Program-made: the position numbers and the translations under genes
Source: Paraburkholderia phosphatilytica
GTDB taxonomy: Bacteria > Pseudomonadota > Gammaproteobacteria > Burkholderiales > Burkholderiaceae
Direction of reading: 5' to 3'
DNA length: 64,000 nt
Assembly (NCBI RefSeq): GCF_003443895.1
Contig: NZ_QQOA01000024.1
Span: 56,785-120,784 of the forward strand
The notes under the pieces: model-generated
The model's input: only the letters and a program-made list of their open reading frames with translations
Databases searched by the model: none
What the model was told of the DNA's origin: nothing
Part shown: positions 51,735 through 60,713 of the stretch, piece after piece
Numbering within the stretch: the first letter of the stretch is position 1
Layout of the letters: each line of letters starts with the position of its first letter

Positions 51735-52667
51735 ACGGTCGCGGGTCAAGGGCGGGAACCTGGGAGCCGGGTGCAGGCCATGCGTCGGGTTGACCGGGTA
51801 GGCGTGCCGTGCAGCAGGCGCGGCTGCTTGGCCGTGCCCACCTGGAAGATGAGCAGGGTTGACTGCTGAGTCAGGGATTGACGCACGACAGGGGCGACAC
51901 GTGGAAGGCGGCTCTAACCGCAGTGCGAAACCGGGTCCCGGCGCGTCAACGTCGGGAGGCCTTCAGTCAGCATGCGAGGCACATAGTTGGATGAGGCTCA
52001 CATATACGGCGAAAGGGCGTACAGCAATTTTGGTTATCGCCGCTTTTTGTCAACTGTGCGGTAAGCTGTGAAAGGTGGAGCGAGGTCTCGCCGTAGCTGG
52101 CCGAGCCGAACGTAAATTAATGGTCGATGGTGCTTCCGTCACCTGCCAGAGACTGGATGCGGAGGCAACGATCTTTTCATCGTTGACACTGCATTCTAAT
52201 GTTAATCTAACTGCCGTTGTGTGATCGGTTTAGGTTAAGACCGCGGACCAACGAGAATTTGAGAGACTATCGGGGACGGGAAAGCAGTTTGCCGAGGAAA
52301 TTGGATGACAGCCGAGTGCAAGACGCTGGGCGCCTGAGCAAAACGTTGATTTCTTTATACGAGTTGTCGCTGTCAACTCGGGGCGAACTCTGCGTCAATC
52401 GTTTGCGTAAGCATCGCATGTACGTCAAGATCTTTTCCGACCCGGCTAGCGCGATTGAGGGCGTCCTGTTGGGCGGGTTAGTTTGTGCTGCAAATTAACA
52501 GCGCATTTGCCGACGGCTAGGCCGGTATTGCTTGCAGCGGTGGCCCAGCTGGCATCGTCGAAAAAAGACCGGCAGTCAGTCGGCGACGCAAAGAAGGGCG
52601 ATGCAATCGCGCTTCACTTCGGCGTGCCGACGTGCTCGGATGACGAGGTAATGGCGTACTGAGTGGA
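51735..52667. other. Gene-poor stretch with a possible gene fragment
   Basis: No gene is supported in this 930-base stretch. A frame of about 65 codons ends at 52662 (KKDRQSVGDAKKGDAIALHFG, PTCSDDEVMAY), with good codon use but no start or ribosome-binding site, so it may be the tail of a lost gene. The GC level drops here at the border of the defence island. Confidence 0.4.
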
Positions 52668-55241
52668 TCAACGTGGAAGGGCAGAGAAGTCTTTCACGAC
52701 CCGTGGGCGCACCCTCCCATCGCTCCGATCCACGAATATGACCTGTTTCGCTGGTTCAAGACTGTACGACACATGTATTGGACGATCTGCCCCATAGATG
52801 TAGATGCGATCAAACGCCAGATTTGCCGTGATCCATTCGGCGACCGCATACATATTCTCGTCCTGAATTAGAAAGTCGGCTGCGGCCCCCCCACGGGAAC
52901 ATATTAAATTGCCGAAGCGGTCAACTTCGTGGGAGGCGTGCTGATCAATATTGGCCGCGATCCGACCAGTGCCAAGCCGCTTAATTGTGCGTGCCAACTG
53001 TGGGGAGCAGAAACCATAGGTCAATTCGATTCGACCAAAATAATCGATGATCGGGTCAAGTATATTTTTAGTAAGTGCCAGTAGTGCATTGTAGCTTTGC
53101 GGCACAAGCGGTGTGTTTTCTATCCCGGTGTTGTGCACTGTCTCGCTGCACTGTATTAGGTCTCGATACGTGTACCATTTACCGCAAGCATCATCCAGGC
53201 TTGGGATGGCTTGCGAGGGCCGAAGCTCAAATCCGGATAGCTCAATCCGTTCGTTGCGCAGGAGCTGGTCAAACTCCAACTTGGTCGGGCCATGTTCGGG
53301 CAGCGATTGGCATAACGGCAGGAGTTGCTCATCTAGAGTCGCCTGCTGCGCGTACCCGGGGAACTCTTCGTTGATATACCTCGATTTGCCGAGTAAAAGC
53401 GTAGGTTCGTAGTTGTCCACATACTCGAACACGTCGATTTCTTGGGTGCGAAGGTGTATCTTCACGCGGCGCCGAAGCAGGGGCGTTGGCGATGAGTCAA
53501 AGTCCTTGAATTCAAGTATTGTCAGCTTTCCGGATCTGACGTGGACCTTGACTATGTCCGCGCTTCGGACGTCTCCATAAATTGTAGCAGCCGCTCCGAT
53601 GTACGCTCGGAGGACCGCGGGAAGTGCTTCTACCAGTGAGGTGTGGACCTGCAAAGAATGGTTGTCCGAGTAGTAGCCGAATCCGTTTCGAGCGGCGAAT
53701 TCGCAGGCTTCGGCGACGACGGAAGGCGAAGCGATGGTTTTGAGGAGTTCCGCGCCGGCGGCCTGGGCCGCGCCTAAAGAGCCGAAAAAGTACTTCACGT
53801 CCCGCTTCAGAGAAGCGCTCAATGTCTTCAGCGTGATGCGGCCGTCAAAGACCTGCAGCGCAAAATAGACCTCCAGGTCGTCGATCCGTTCGGATCGAGC
53901 CAGTTCGAGTTCCGCGCGATCGTTGTTTGCTTCGCACAGGCGAGTCGCTTTGGCAAGTGAACCGTTTGCGTCAAGAAGGTCGACAAACTCCTCAGCTTCC
54001 TCGCATACCGGTGCCCGTCCAAGCTGCAGCATCCTGCTCCAGAGCCGGTTAAATCCGTTTTGATTTGCGGCATAGAGCGCGGCCAAAGCATGAATGCGAG
54101 GTTGGGGATCACGCGAACTCGTCTGACGGGTTTGCACAACCCGTCTGAAGACGCGCGATGAGCGTTGGCGGTCCAGGCGAAATTGCTCTTCAAGCCGGTC
54201 GCTGGCAAATACAAAGGCTATCCCCGGCGCCACCAGCACAGCAGGCCGATTGAGCACTGATTCGATATAGGATTTTAATTCGGATTGCGAGAAGTATTTC
54301 TGGAATGTTCGGCGGGAAGTAATATAGCCATCGCGAAAGGATAGCCCTCGATTGTTTGACGAGCTCTCAGTCATCACTGCGACAGATAGTGCGACACGCG
54401 CAAGTCCAAATGCTTCGCTAAGCGTCCTATCCCGTTCCTCGCGATCTTCGATGACGTTCAGAACAAATCCGAGATTGACGATGTCGCCCGTGACTTGCGG
54501 CGCCGCAGCAGAGAAATGAGGATCCCATCCACCTGCGTTGTATCCTTCACGATTTAGTCCCTCAACATCATCGCCTTTCCCACACCCGTAGTCAAAAATT
54601 GATTTGTCTTTCGTTAGTACACCAAATCTAACTAGTGCCTGAACTGGAGCCGACAACCCTGAACGCGCCAGCGCCGTTCTATATCTCTCTACAGTCGTCG
54701 CCGGGTTGTCCGTGGGGGCGGGAATGTCTCCATCGACAACATTGCCCAAAGGCATGAATGTGTCCGCAACCAGGCTGTAACCGGCCTTGGCGATCCGCTC
54801 AAGCCAATCCTTGCGAAAACCTATCCTTGACGTTTCCTCGAACAGCCCGATTGCTTCTGCGTCTGCGGTGATTCGACTCCAATGCTCGCGTCGCGCGTCA
54901 TTTGGAGGAAGCAGAAGTTCTTTCCTGTGCAGGATCGGCGGATTTAGGGAGGCGCGAAAATCGCGGACATTGAACTGTGGTTCAGGATCCAGTTTCACGA
55001 GGCAACTGGATGCAAGACATGGAAACGGTTCATCGTCGAAGAGAGGGTAGTGCAGGAAAGCGACTTCCCTATATGTGAGCGAGAGCCGGACCACATTCCA
55101 TGCCGGCTCTGAGCGAGCGATGACTGCAAGCGCCTCGCGAAAAAGCTGTTCCGACGTAGAGTCGATGTGGCGCGTTGCGTCACGATGCACATACAGACTG
55201 GAGCCAACTCGCTTGCCTACCGCATCGGTGCTTCGTTTCAT
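52668..55241 (-). CDS. DNA phosphorothioation-associated putative methyltransferase with M15-like C-terminal domain
   Basis: The ATG at 55241 has a GGGAGAG site; 857 residues. The N-terminal part (about 1-200) is of unknown fold. A class I methyltransferase-type motif I, FDYGCGKG, lies at 216-223, followed by GDIVNLGFVLNVIEDREERD near 260-280. A long middle part has no clear motif. The last 170 residues have GKWYTYRDLIQCSETV, DPIIDYFGRIELTYGF, DQHASHEVDRFGN and FDRIYIYGADRPIHVSY, a pattern like zinc M15-type peptidase domains seen in dnd loci. The large size suggests a fusion of two dnd-linked proteins. It is divergent from the dnd operon. Confidence 0.8.
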   Translation of the reverse strand: MKRSTDAVGKRVGSSLYVHRDATRHIDSTSEQLFREALAVIARSEPAWNVVRLSLTYREVAFLHYPLFDDEPFPCLASSCLVKLDPEPQFNVRDFRASLNPPILHRKELLLPPNDARREHWSRITADAEAIGLFEETSRIGFRKDWLERIAKAGYSLVADTFMPLGNVVDGDIPAPTDNPATTVERYRTALARSGLSAPVQALVRFGVLTKDKSIFDYGCGKGDDVEGLNREGYNAGGWDPHFSAAAPQVTGDIVNLGFVLNVIEDREERDRTLSEAFGLARVALSVAVMTESSSNNRGLSFRDGYITSRRTFQKYFSQSELKSYIESVLNRPAVLVAPGIAFVFASDRLEEQFRLDRQRSSRVFRRVVQTRQTSSRDPQPRIHALAALYAANQNGFNRLWSRMLQLGRAPVCEEAEEFVDLLDANGSLAKATRLCEANNDRAELELARSERIDDLEVYFALQVFDGRITLKTLSASLKRDVKYFFGSLGAAQAAGAELLKTIASPSVVAEACEFAARNGFGYYSDNHSLQVHTSLVEALPAVLRAYIGAAATIYGDVRSADIVKVHVRSGKLTILEFKDFDSSPTPLLRRRVKIHLRTQEIDVFEYVDNYEPTLLLGKSRYINEEFPGYAQQATLDEQLLPLCQSLPEHGPTKLEFDQLLRNERIELSGFELRPSQAIPSLDDACGKWYTYRDLIQCSETVHNTGIENTPLVPQSYNALLALTKNILDPIIDYFGRIELTYGFCSPQLARTIKRLGTGRIAANIDQHASHEVDRFGNLICSRGGAAADFLIQDENMYAVAEWITANLAFDRIYIYGADRPIHVSYSLEPAKQVIFVDRSDGRVRPRVVKDFSALPR

Positions 55242-55343
55242 CACGCTCTCCCAATCTATGCCCCTTCTGGCAAAGCCGGGCAGGCATAGGTATTCGCGGT
55301 TTCGGCGCGTCTTGCGCCCGCCAGCGACCAATAGCGTCTCAGG

Positions 55344-55403
55344 GTGTAGACGTAAAAAGTGTAGATGTATATACAGTAGATTTAAAAACGGTAGACAACA
55401 CAT
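55344..55403. repeat. Four 15-bp direct repeats between the divergent dnd transcription units
   Basis: GTAGA starts at 55346, 55361, 55376 and 55391, exactly 15 bases apart. The units read GTGTAGACGTAAAAA, GTGTAGATGTATATA, CAGTAGATTTAAAAA, then CGGTAGACAACACAT. They lie 25 bases before the XRE gene and 103 bases before the methyltransferase start, so they are likely operators for the XRE protein. Confidence 0.85.
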
Positions 55404-55427
55404 GCACGATCAGCGACGCTGCTGCCC

Positions 55428-55691
55428 ATGAAAAGCGATAAAAATGAATTTGAGCCTTGGCTGAGAACATGGCTGTCCAATAACCTCCGTAGGCTGAGGG
55501 CGGGTCGGGGCTTTTCCCAAGAGACCTTAAGCGCAGAGTGTGGCTTCCACCGGACGTATATCAGCCAGGTAGAGCGCGCCGTGACAAACATCTCGGTTGA
55601 CAACTTGCAAAAAATCGCCGTTGCGTTGGGCGTAGAGCCAGCGTCGCTATTGCATCAGCCACCTGATCGGACCCCATCTAGCGATGATTGA
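55428..55691 (+). CDS. XRE-family HTH regulator of the dnd island
   Basis: This 87-residue protein has an HTH_3 domain at about 15-70 (LRRLRAGRGFSQETLSAECGFHRTYISQVERAVTNISVDNLQKIAVALGV). It is the first gene of the plus-strand unit and sits beside four direct repeats. A repressor of both the dnd operon and the divergent methyltransferase gene is likely, like DndR-type regulators, though the family is not shown to be the same. Confidence 0.85.
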   Translation: MKSDKNEFEPWLRTWLSNNLRRLRAGRGFSQETLSAECGFHRTYISQVERAVTNISVDNLQKIAVALGVEPASLLHQPPDRTPSSDD

Positions 55692-55870
55692 TCGAGCAGC
55701 TAGCGTGCCGACACCGCAAGTCCAAGGCTGCCAGAGGGTACAATGTCAGGTTATTTCCTGCGAGACAAGAGCCGCGCGGGTCGCGTTCAGAGAAAACCGG
55801 GCGCGTGCCGCTCGCCCGCCTGTTATCGAATACTGAGCCGCGTTCGTGCGGTTGGCCTACGGGGTCCGTT

Positions 55871-57169
55871 TTGACAAACATCGACGAAACCAAAGCGCTG
55901 ATGCGCGCGCAATATGAAGCCGACGAGCGACCATGGGTCGTTGCCTTCTCTGGTGGCAAGGATTCGACGCTGGTGCTCCAGTTGGTCATGGAACTGCTGC
56001 TGGAATTAGGTCCCCGCGCTTCAAAGCCCGTCTTTGTAATTTCCAGTGACACCCGCGTCGAAGCTCCGAACGTCTCACAATACGTTATCGAAGCGCTGGA
56101 GCGCATTGAGTCCGCGGCACGTGCGCGCAAGTTAAATTTGCATACGCAATTAGTTTTCCCTGCGCCGTCAGAAGGGTTCTGGGAGAAGCTCATCGGGAAG
56201 GGCTATCCGCCACCGAGCAGGTGGTTCCGCTGGTGCACCAGCAATATGAAAATAAAGCCGTCGCGGCGGGCGATTGACGATATTGTGGCAAAGCACGGCA
56301 GTGTAATTCTGCTTCTTGGTTCTCGCTCCGACGAGAGTGCTACGCGAGCGCAGTCGATTCAGGCGTATCAGAATAGCGAGCGTCGATTGAATCCGCATCA
56401 CGAAATTCCGAATGCGTTGGTATTCAAACCGATCGTGGATTGGGCTACCGACGATGTTTGGGAGTATCTGGCATCCACGCCTCCTGCTTGGGGTGGTACG
56501 AACGATAAAATAATCCAGCTATACCGGCAGGCGAACGCAGGGGAATGTCCTGTCGTACTTGATCTTAGTACCCCGTCATGTGGGGGTAGCCGGTTCGGCT
56601 GTTGGACATGTACTGTCGTGAAGCAGGACAAATCGATGGAAGGCTTTATCGCAAATGGCGAGGAGTGGATGCGACCGCTCAACGCGTTTCGCGAGCAATT
56701 GATCTCGTATAGGGACAAGGAGGGCATGCGAAGCAGCGTTCGGCGGGATGGAACACAGGGACAAGGTCCTTTCACGCCCGATGCGCGCCGCGAAATCCTT
56801 CGTGAGTTGCTTCAGACGGAGCGTGAAGTGGGTTGGCCATTGATTTCTGACGAAGAGTTACTCAGCATTCAGTCGATATGGTCGACTGAGTTCGATTACA
56901 CCGGAGGAGAGGCGCTTGAGATCTCGGCCGAATTCGATAGAAAGCTGCATGGCAAGCAGCAGTCGCAGTCTAGCAAACAGACTCGGGACCTATTGGAAAA
57001 GGCTGCGCTTGAGGTTGACGTGCCGCCTGAGTTGCTCCAGTCAGTGCTTGATTTGGTCAAACAAAGAGCGGCGTCGCTTTCCGTTTACGGGGCGAAAAGT
57101 GGGCTCGAACGCGACCTTGAGAAGATATTGATGCTTGCCGCAAAACAAGCGGAGCAGGCAACGCCATGA
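55871..57169 (+). CDS. dndC: DndC-like phosphorothioation sulfurtransferase (PP-loop, Fe-S cysteines)
   Basis: I choose a TTG start at 55871, giving 432 residues; the longer frame from 55688 has an unlikely N-terminus, and an ATG lies at 55911. The PP-loop motif SGGKDS is at 27-32, with the usual PWVVAFSGG lead. Cysteines at 122 (RWCT), 237, 244 and 247 (CGGSRFGCWTCT) fit the 4Fe-4S site of PAPS-reductase-like DndC. DndC places sulfur on the DNA backbone with a cysteine desulfurase. No dndA is visible, so a genomic IscS would have to donate sulfur. It overlaps dndD by four bases. Confidence 0.92.
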   Translation: MTNIDETKALMRAQYEADERPWVVAFSGGKDSTLVLQLVMELLLELGPRASKPVFVISSDTRVEAPNVSQYVIEALERIESAARARKLNLHTQLVFPAPSEGFWEKLIGKGYPPPSRWFRWCTSNMKIKPSRRAIDDIVAKHGSVILLLGSRSDESATRAQSIQAYQNSERRLNPHHEIPNALVFKPIVDWATDDVWEYLASTPPAWGGTNDKIIQLYRQANAGECPVVLDLSTPSCGGSRFGCWTCTVVKQDKSMEGFIANGEEWMRPLNAFREQLISYRDKEGMRSSVRRDGTQGQGPFTPDARREILRELLQTEREVGWPLISDEELLSIQSIWSTEFDYTGGEALEISAEFDRKLHGKQQSQSSKQTRDLLEKAALEVDVPPELLQSVLDLVKQRAASLSVYGAKSGLERDLEKILMLAAKQAEQATP

Positions 57170-59223
57170 AAATTCTGAGTATCCGACTTCGTAACATCTA
57201 CTCTTATCGCGACGCACACTTCGTATTTCCCTCGAGTGAGGCGAATGAAAAGAACGTGATATTGATTCACGGTCGCAATGGGTATGGGAAGACCAGTTTT
57301 ATCAACTCTCTAAAGCTTTTCTTTTTGGGGATTGCCGACGAAGAGTTACGCACGGGCCCGCGCAGCAGAGTGTTTACTTCGCGAGAGTTTTTTCTGGGCA
57401 CTGGTGCTGACTGGGAGGGAGCGTTCAATCGAGCAGCTTTGCGCGAGAAAGAAACGGAATGCAGCGTTTCGGTTGAGTGGCTTGAACCAGCTGGACGCGT
57501 CGTTGCGACCCGCTCGTGGACAATCGAGGGGCGAGGCGGTGTTATGGAGCATCTTGAAGTGCTCCCCGATTTCGCGATGGTGCCAGAAAGCTTGGTTGAG
57601 CAGGACCAACGGCAGGAGTTTATCGAACAGCGACTCGCACGCACGCTCGTGCCTTTTTTCATCTACGATGCAGAGCAGGTTCAGCGCATCGCGGAAAGTA
57701 ACTCGGAAGCGGTGATTGAACAGATTGAGCGTCTTCTTGACATCACCTCCATCAACACGGCGTCCGAATACCTAAATAAATTGCTGGTAAAGCTCCGGCG
57801 AGAAAGCAACGCACGTGGCGAGCAGCTTGAGCTGGAGAGGTTGCGGGGATTGTACGAGGTCGAACGCGCTAAGAAGGGCCAAATTGAGGCGCAAATCGAA
57901 ACTTTCGAACGCGATGATGTTGAACTGAAGCGGCGTTTGAAAGAAGTCGAACGTCGCTTGAAAGGTTCTAAAGCTACTGCTAACGAGGAAGATCAGGGGC
58001 AAGTCAGCGAGCAGATTCGACGCACTCAAGAAACGTTAGAGGAGCATGCGGGACGTTTTCGTGATGCTTTTCCTGCTATCGCCCCTCTCGTGAGCCACCC
58101 TGCACTTGTCCGTCGAGCGTTGAATCGACTCGCGGTTGCTTCGCAGGGTAAAGCGATGATTGCTGAGGAAATCCGCTCAGTACTCGAACGGCTTCCGAGT
58201 CGCTTGATTGACGAGCCGCAGCATCCGACTCCTGCTCTTGCAGCGGCTCAGAAGCGTTTCCTCAAGCAGAAAATGGAGCTGCTGCTCGAGGCCGAGATTC
58301 GACTTGCCGAGGCTACGGATGACCCGGACCACTGGAAGCTTAGCGGCGACCGCGCCCGGAAATTAGACGAACAGTTACGTGGGTTCGTGGCAAACAACGC
58401 CCTGCGTGATGGCTTTTCCGCTCAACTACGTGACATAAGTAAGTTTGCGCGCGAAGAAGTGGCGTTCCAGGCACAGCTTCAGGACCTCAGCTCGTTGCCT
58501 GCGGGCGACCGGGAGCGCCAGAAGCTCCGCCTGGCGGAAAAGGCCCAGTTGGAAAGCGAATCAACTGCGTTGCGCGAACAAATCGGCGAGCTGAAGAGCC
58601 AATTGATACCTACCGCGCGTGCTCTGGAACAATTGCGTAGCCAGGTCAATCAGCAGGCGCGGCGAGTGAGTGAGGCAACTCGGAATCAGCTAGGCGTAGA
58701 TTTGGCTGAACGAACAAGGGAAGGGATACTGCAGTACAAAGAGTCGCTTAAAGAAGCTCGCAGAGAGGAAATTGCGGAGGCCGTCAACAGGCATTTTGCG
58801 ACCTTGATGCAATCCCACGGGTTGGTGAAAACGATCGAGTTTGACGACGATTTCCGGATGACGTACCTAGATGCCGATGGAAAACCTGTTGGTATGGCTA
58901 ACATTTCCGCAGGGATGAAGCAACTGGCCGCACAAGCGCTGCTATGGTCTCTAAAGGACGTCGCCGGTACGGAATTCCCGGTCGTAATTGATACGCCGTT
59001 GGCGCGAATTGACGCCGAACATCAAGTTCTTTTGCTTACCCAGTACTACCCCAAAGCAGCCGACCAGGTGATTGTGCTTCCGACTAACTCGGAATTGACT
59101 GTTGATAAGTATCGTATGCTATCCCCGTATATCGTTGCTGAGTTCAAGCTTAATAACGAGACCGGTGAATCCACAGTTGTGGAGTCCAATACTCCGATGT
59201 ATGCCTTGGCGAGGGCTAGCTGA
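57166..59223 (+). CDS. dndD: DndD-like SMC/RecF-type ATPase
   Basis: This 685-residue protein starts at ATG (coupled to dndC). Walker A GRNGYGKT is at 36-43. A long coiled coil fills about 190-530. The signature region NISAGMKQLAAQALL and the Walker B-type PVVIDTPLARIDAEHQ lie near 585-625. DndD is an ATPase that may open or bend DNA for DndC and DndE. It shares one base with the next gene (TGATG). Confidence 0.93.
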   Translation: MKILSIRLRNIYSYRDAHFVFPSSEANEKNVILIHGRNGYGKTSFINSLKLFFLGIADEELRTGPRSRVFTSREFFLGTGADWEGAFNRAALREKETECSVSVEWLEPAGRVVATRSWTIEGRGGVMEHLEVLPDFAMVPESLVEQDQRQEFIEQRLARTLVPFFIYDAEQVQRIAESNSEAVIEQIERLLDITSINTASEYLNKLLVKLRRESNARGEQLELERLRGLYEVERAKKGQIEAQIETFERDDVELKRRLKEVERRLKGSKATANEEDQGQVSEQIRRTQETLEEHAGRFRDAFPAIAPLVSHPALVRRALNRLAVASQGKAMIAEEIRSVLERLPSRLIDEPQHPTPALAAAQKRFLKQKMELLLEAEIRLAEATDDPDHWKLSGDRARKLDEQLRGFVANNALRDGFSAQLRDISKFAREEVAFQAQLQDLSSLPAGDRERQKLRLAEKAQLESESTALREQIGELKSQLIPTARALEQLRSQVNQQARRVSEATRNQLGVDLAERTREGILQYKESLKEARREEIAEAVNRHFATLMQSHGLVKTIEFDDDFRMTYLDADGKPVGMANISAGMKQLAAQALLWSLKDVAGTEFPVVIDTPLARIDAEHQVLLLTQYYPKAADQVIVLPTNSELTVDKYRMLSPYIVAEFKLNNETGESTVVESNTPMYALARAS

Positions 59224-60710
59224 TGAGCCGTGTCGTAATCAGTGAGCAAGACGAAAGTACGGTGCGTGGGATCATGCGCAAGGGACTCTTGGCCGACGAA
59301 CGGGACTTCAAGTGGAAGGCGCTTCGTGTCGCGCTCGCGCTTTCGCTTAGTCGACAGGAGCCGCCATCCGACGATTTCGATGATGCTCGGCCTCGCGGCG
59401 GTGAGTACGCGTGGGAACAGGTTTGCGGAAACGGACTCGACTCCGACTTCACGGATGCGTATCGGGCCTTGTTATCTGTCTACCATGACATGGATCTGTT
59501 CGACGACGATGACGATCAATTTGGGCGCTTGCTCCAGCGACATATTCGGCGTGGATTGTCGGAAATCCGTCGAAGCTGGCGTGAAACGCACGACTTTCAT
59601 GAGTTTCTTTATCAAGAACTGCTGAGCCGCGCCGACACTGGGAACGCCCAGTCGATCGATTTTTCGGTCCCGCTGATGAAAGCCCTCGTCGAACTTGGCG
59701 TGTCGGCCGAAATAAAGAAGAGTATCAACGGGCCAAGACTTCAGAGCTATGACCTTCATCTGGCGGATGCGACCCAGTTGCGGGCGTTGCAACGGGCTGG
59801 TCAGAATCTAGCGCTTATTCTCGGGACCGGCCCCATCTCGTTCCACCTGCCTGGCACACCGAGAACAGTCACGGCTATGATTCCGAAGCCAAAATCCGCG
59901 TGGTCGCCAGTGACCTGGTCTGAGCTCGACGGCGCACTCGAGTTCGCGAAGGCTATGCCGCTGGGCGTGGTGTTGGGTGTGGATCCCGTCGGAACGCCTG
60001 TTTCATTCGATTTGGCTTCCGCGCCTCACCTTTTGGTGGCGGGGACCACTAACAGTGGGAAAAGCATCTGTCTCCATGCGGTGATCTGCTCGCTGCTTTC
60101 CAATCACGAAGCAGATGAGCTTAATTTCTGCCTTATTGACCCCAAAAAAGTAGAGTTTTCGGCTTACCACGGGCTCCCGCATTTAGCTGGCCGTGAACCC
60201 ATCACGGACATGACAGAGGCGAAGCAAGCTCTTGACGACATTGTTAGCGAAATGGAGCGGCGCGAGACGGAGCTTGCGAGACTTGGTTATAAGAATCTGG
60301 TCGAGTGGCGCACGATGCGCACCGACAGCCCCCCGTATCTGGTTGTGTGCGTCGAGGAATTGGCTGATTTGATTGTTCAGCATCCAGAGGCTGAAGCGCC
60401 CTTGGTGCGCTTGGCGCAAAAGGGCAGGGCGAGTGGGATTCACTTGGTGCTCGCGACACAGCGTCCCGATAGCGTGACTCTGAGTGGCCTTTTGAGGACT
60501 AACGTGCCGAGTCGTATCGCATTGATGGTGCAGAAGGCATCAGAGTCACGCATCATTCTAGACGATGCAGGTGCAGAGCTCTTGTTGGGCCAGGGGGACG
60601 CGTTGGCCAAGCTTGTCGGTGAATCGACGCAGCGCGTGCATTGCGCATTCATCTCCTCTGCTGATATCAAGTCTGTGGTTGCGTCTGCCCGAAAACGAAC
60701 CGGAGCTTAA
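59223..60710 (+). CDS. Fusion of DndE-like domain with FtsK/HerA-type DNA translocase
   Basis: Residues 1-120 resemble DndE (a GILMRKGLLADERDFKWKALRVALALSLS-like helical start, LALSLS motif, then RGGEYAWEQVCGNG). DndE binds nicked or PT-site DNA. Residues 220-495 are an FtsK-type motor: Walker A GTTNSGKS at 274-281, Walker B LVVCVEELADL near 375-387, and ATQRPDSVTLSGLLRTNVPSRIAL near 413-436. In the known systems DndE is a free protein of about 120-170 residues, and the FtsK-type proteins (DptH) belong to the restriction part. One polypeptide joining the two is unusual. The fused layout is clear; the DndE assignment is by position and local pattern. Confidence 0.75.
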   Translation: MSRVVISEQDESTVRGIMRKGLLADERDFKWKALRVALALSLSRQEPPSDDFDDARPRGGEYAWEQVCGNGLDSDFTDAYRALLSVYHDMDLFDDDDDQFGRLLQRHIRRGLSEIRRSWRETHDFHEFLYQELLSRADTGNAQSIDFSVPLMKALVELGVSAEIKKSINGPRLQSYDLHLADATQLRALQRAGQNLALILGTGPISFHLPGTPRTVTAMIPKPKSAWSPVTWSELDGALEFAKAMPLGVVLGVDPVGTPVSFDLASAPHLLVAGTTNSGKSICLHAVICSLLSNHEADELNFCLIDPKKVEFSAYHGLPHLAGREPITDMTEAKQALDDIVSEMERRETELARLGYKNLVEWRTMRTDSPPYLVVCVEELADLIVQHPEAEAPLVRLAQKGRASGIHLVLATQRPDSVTLSGLLRTNVPSRIALMVQKASESRIILDDAGAELLLGQGDALAKLVGESTQRVHCAFISSADIKSVVASARKRTGA

Positions 60711-60713
60711 CCA

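Noticed and set aside
52217..52498. 93-codon plus-strand frame in the gene-poor stretch
   Set aside because: No ribosome-binding site, no domain pattern, and mixed composition.
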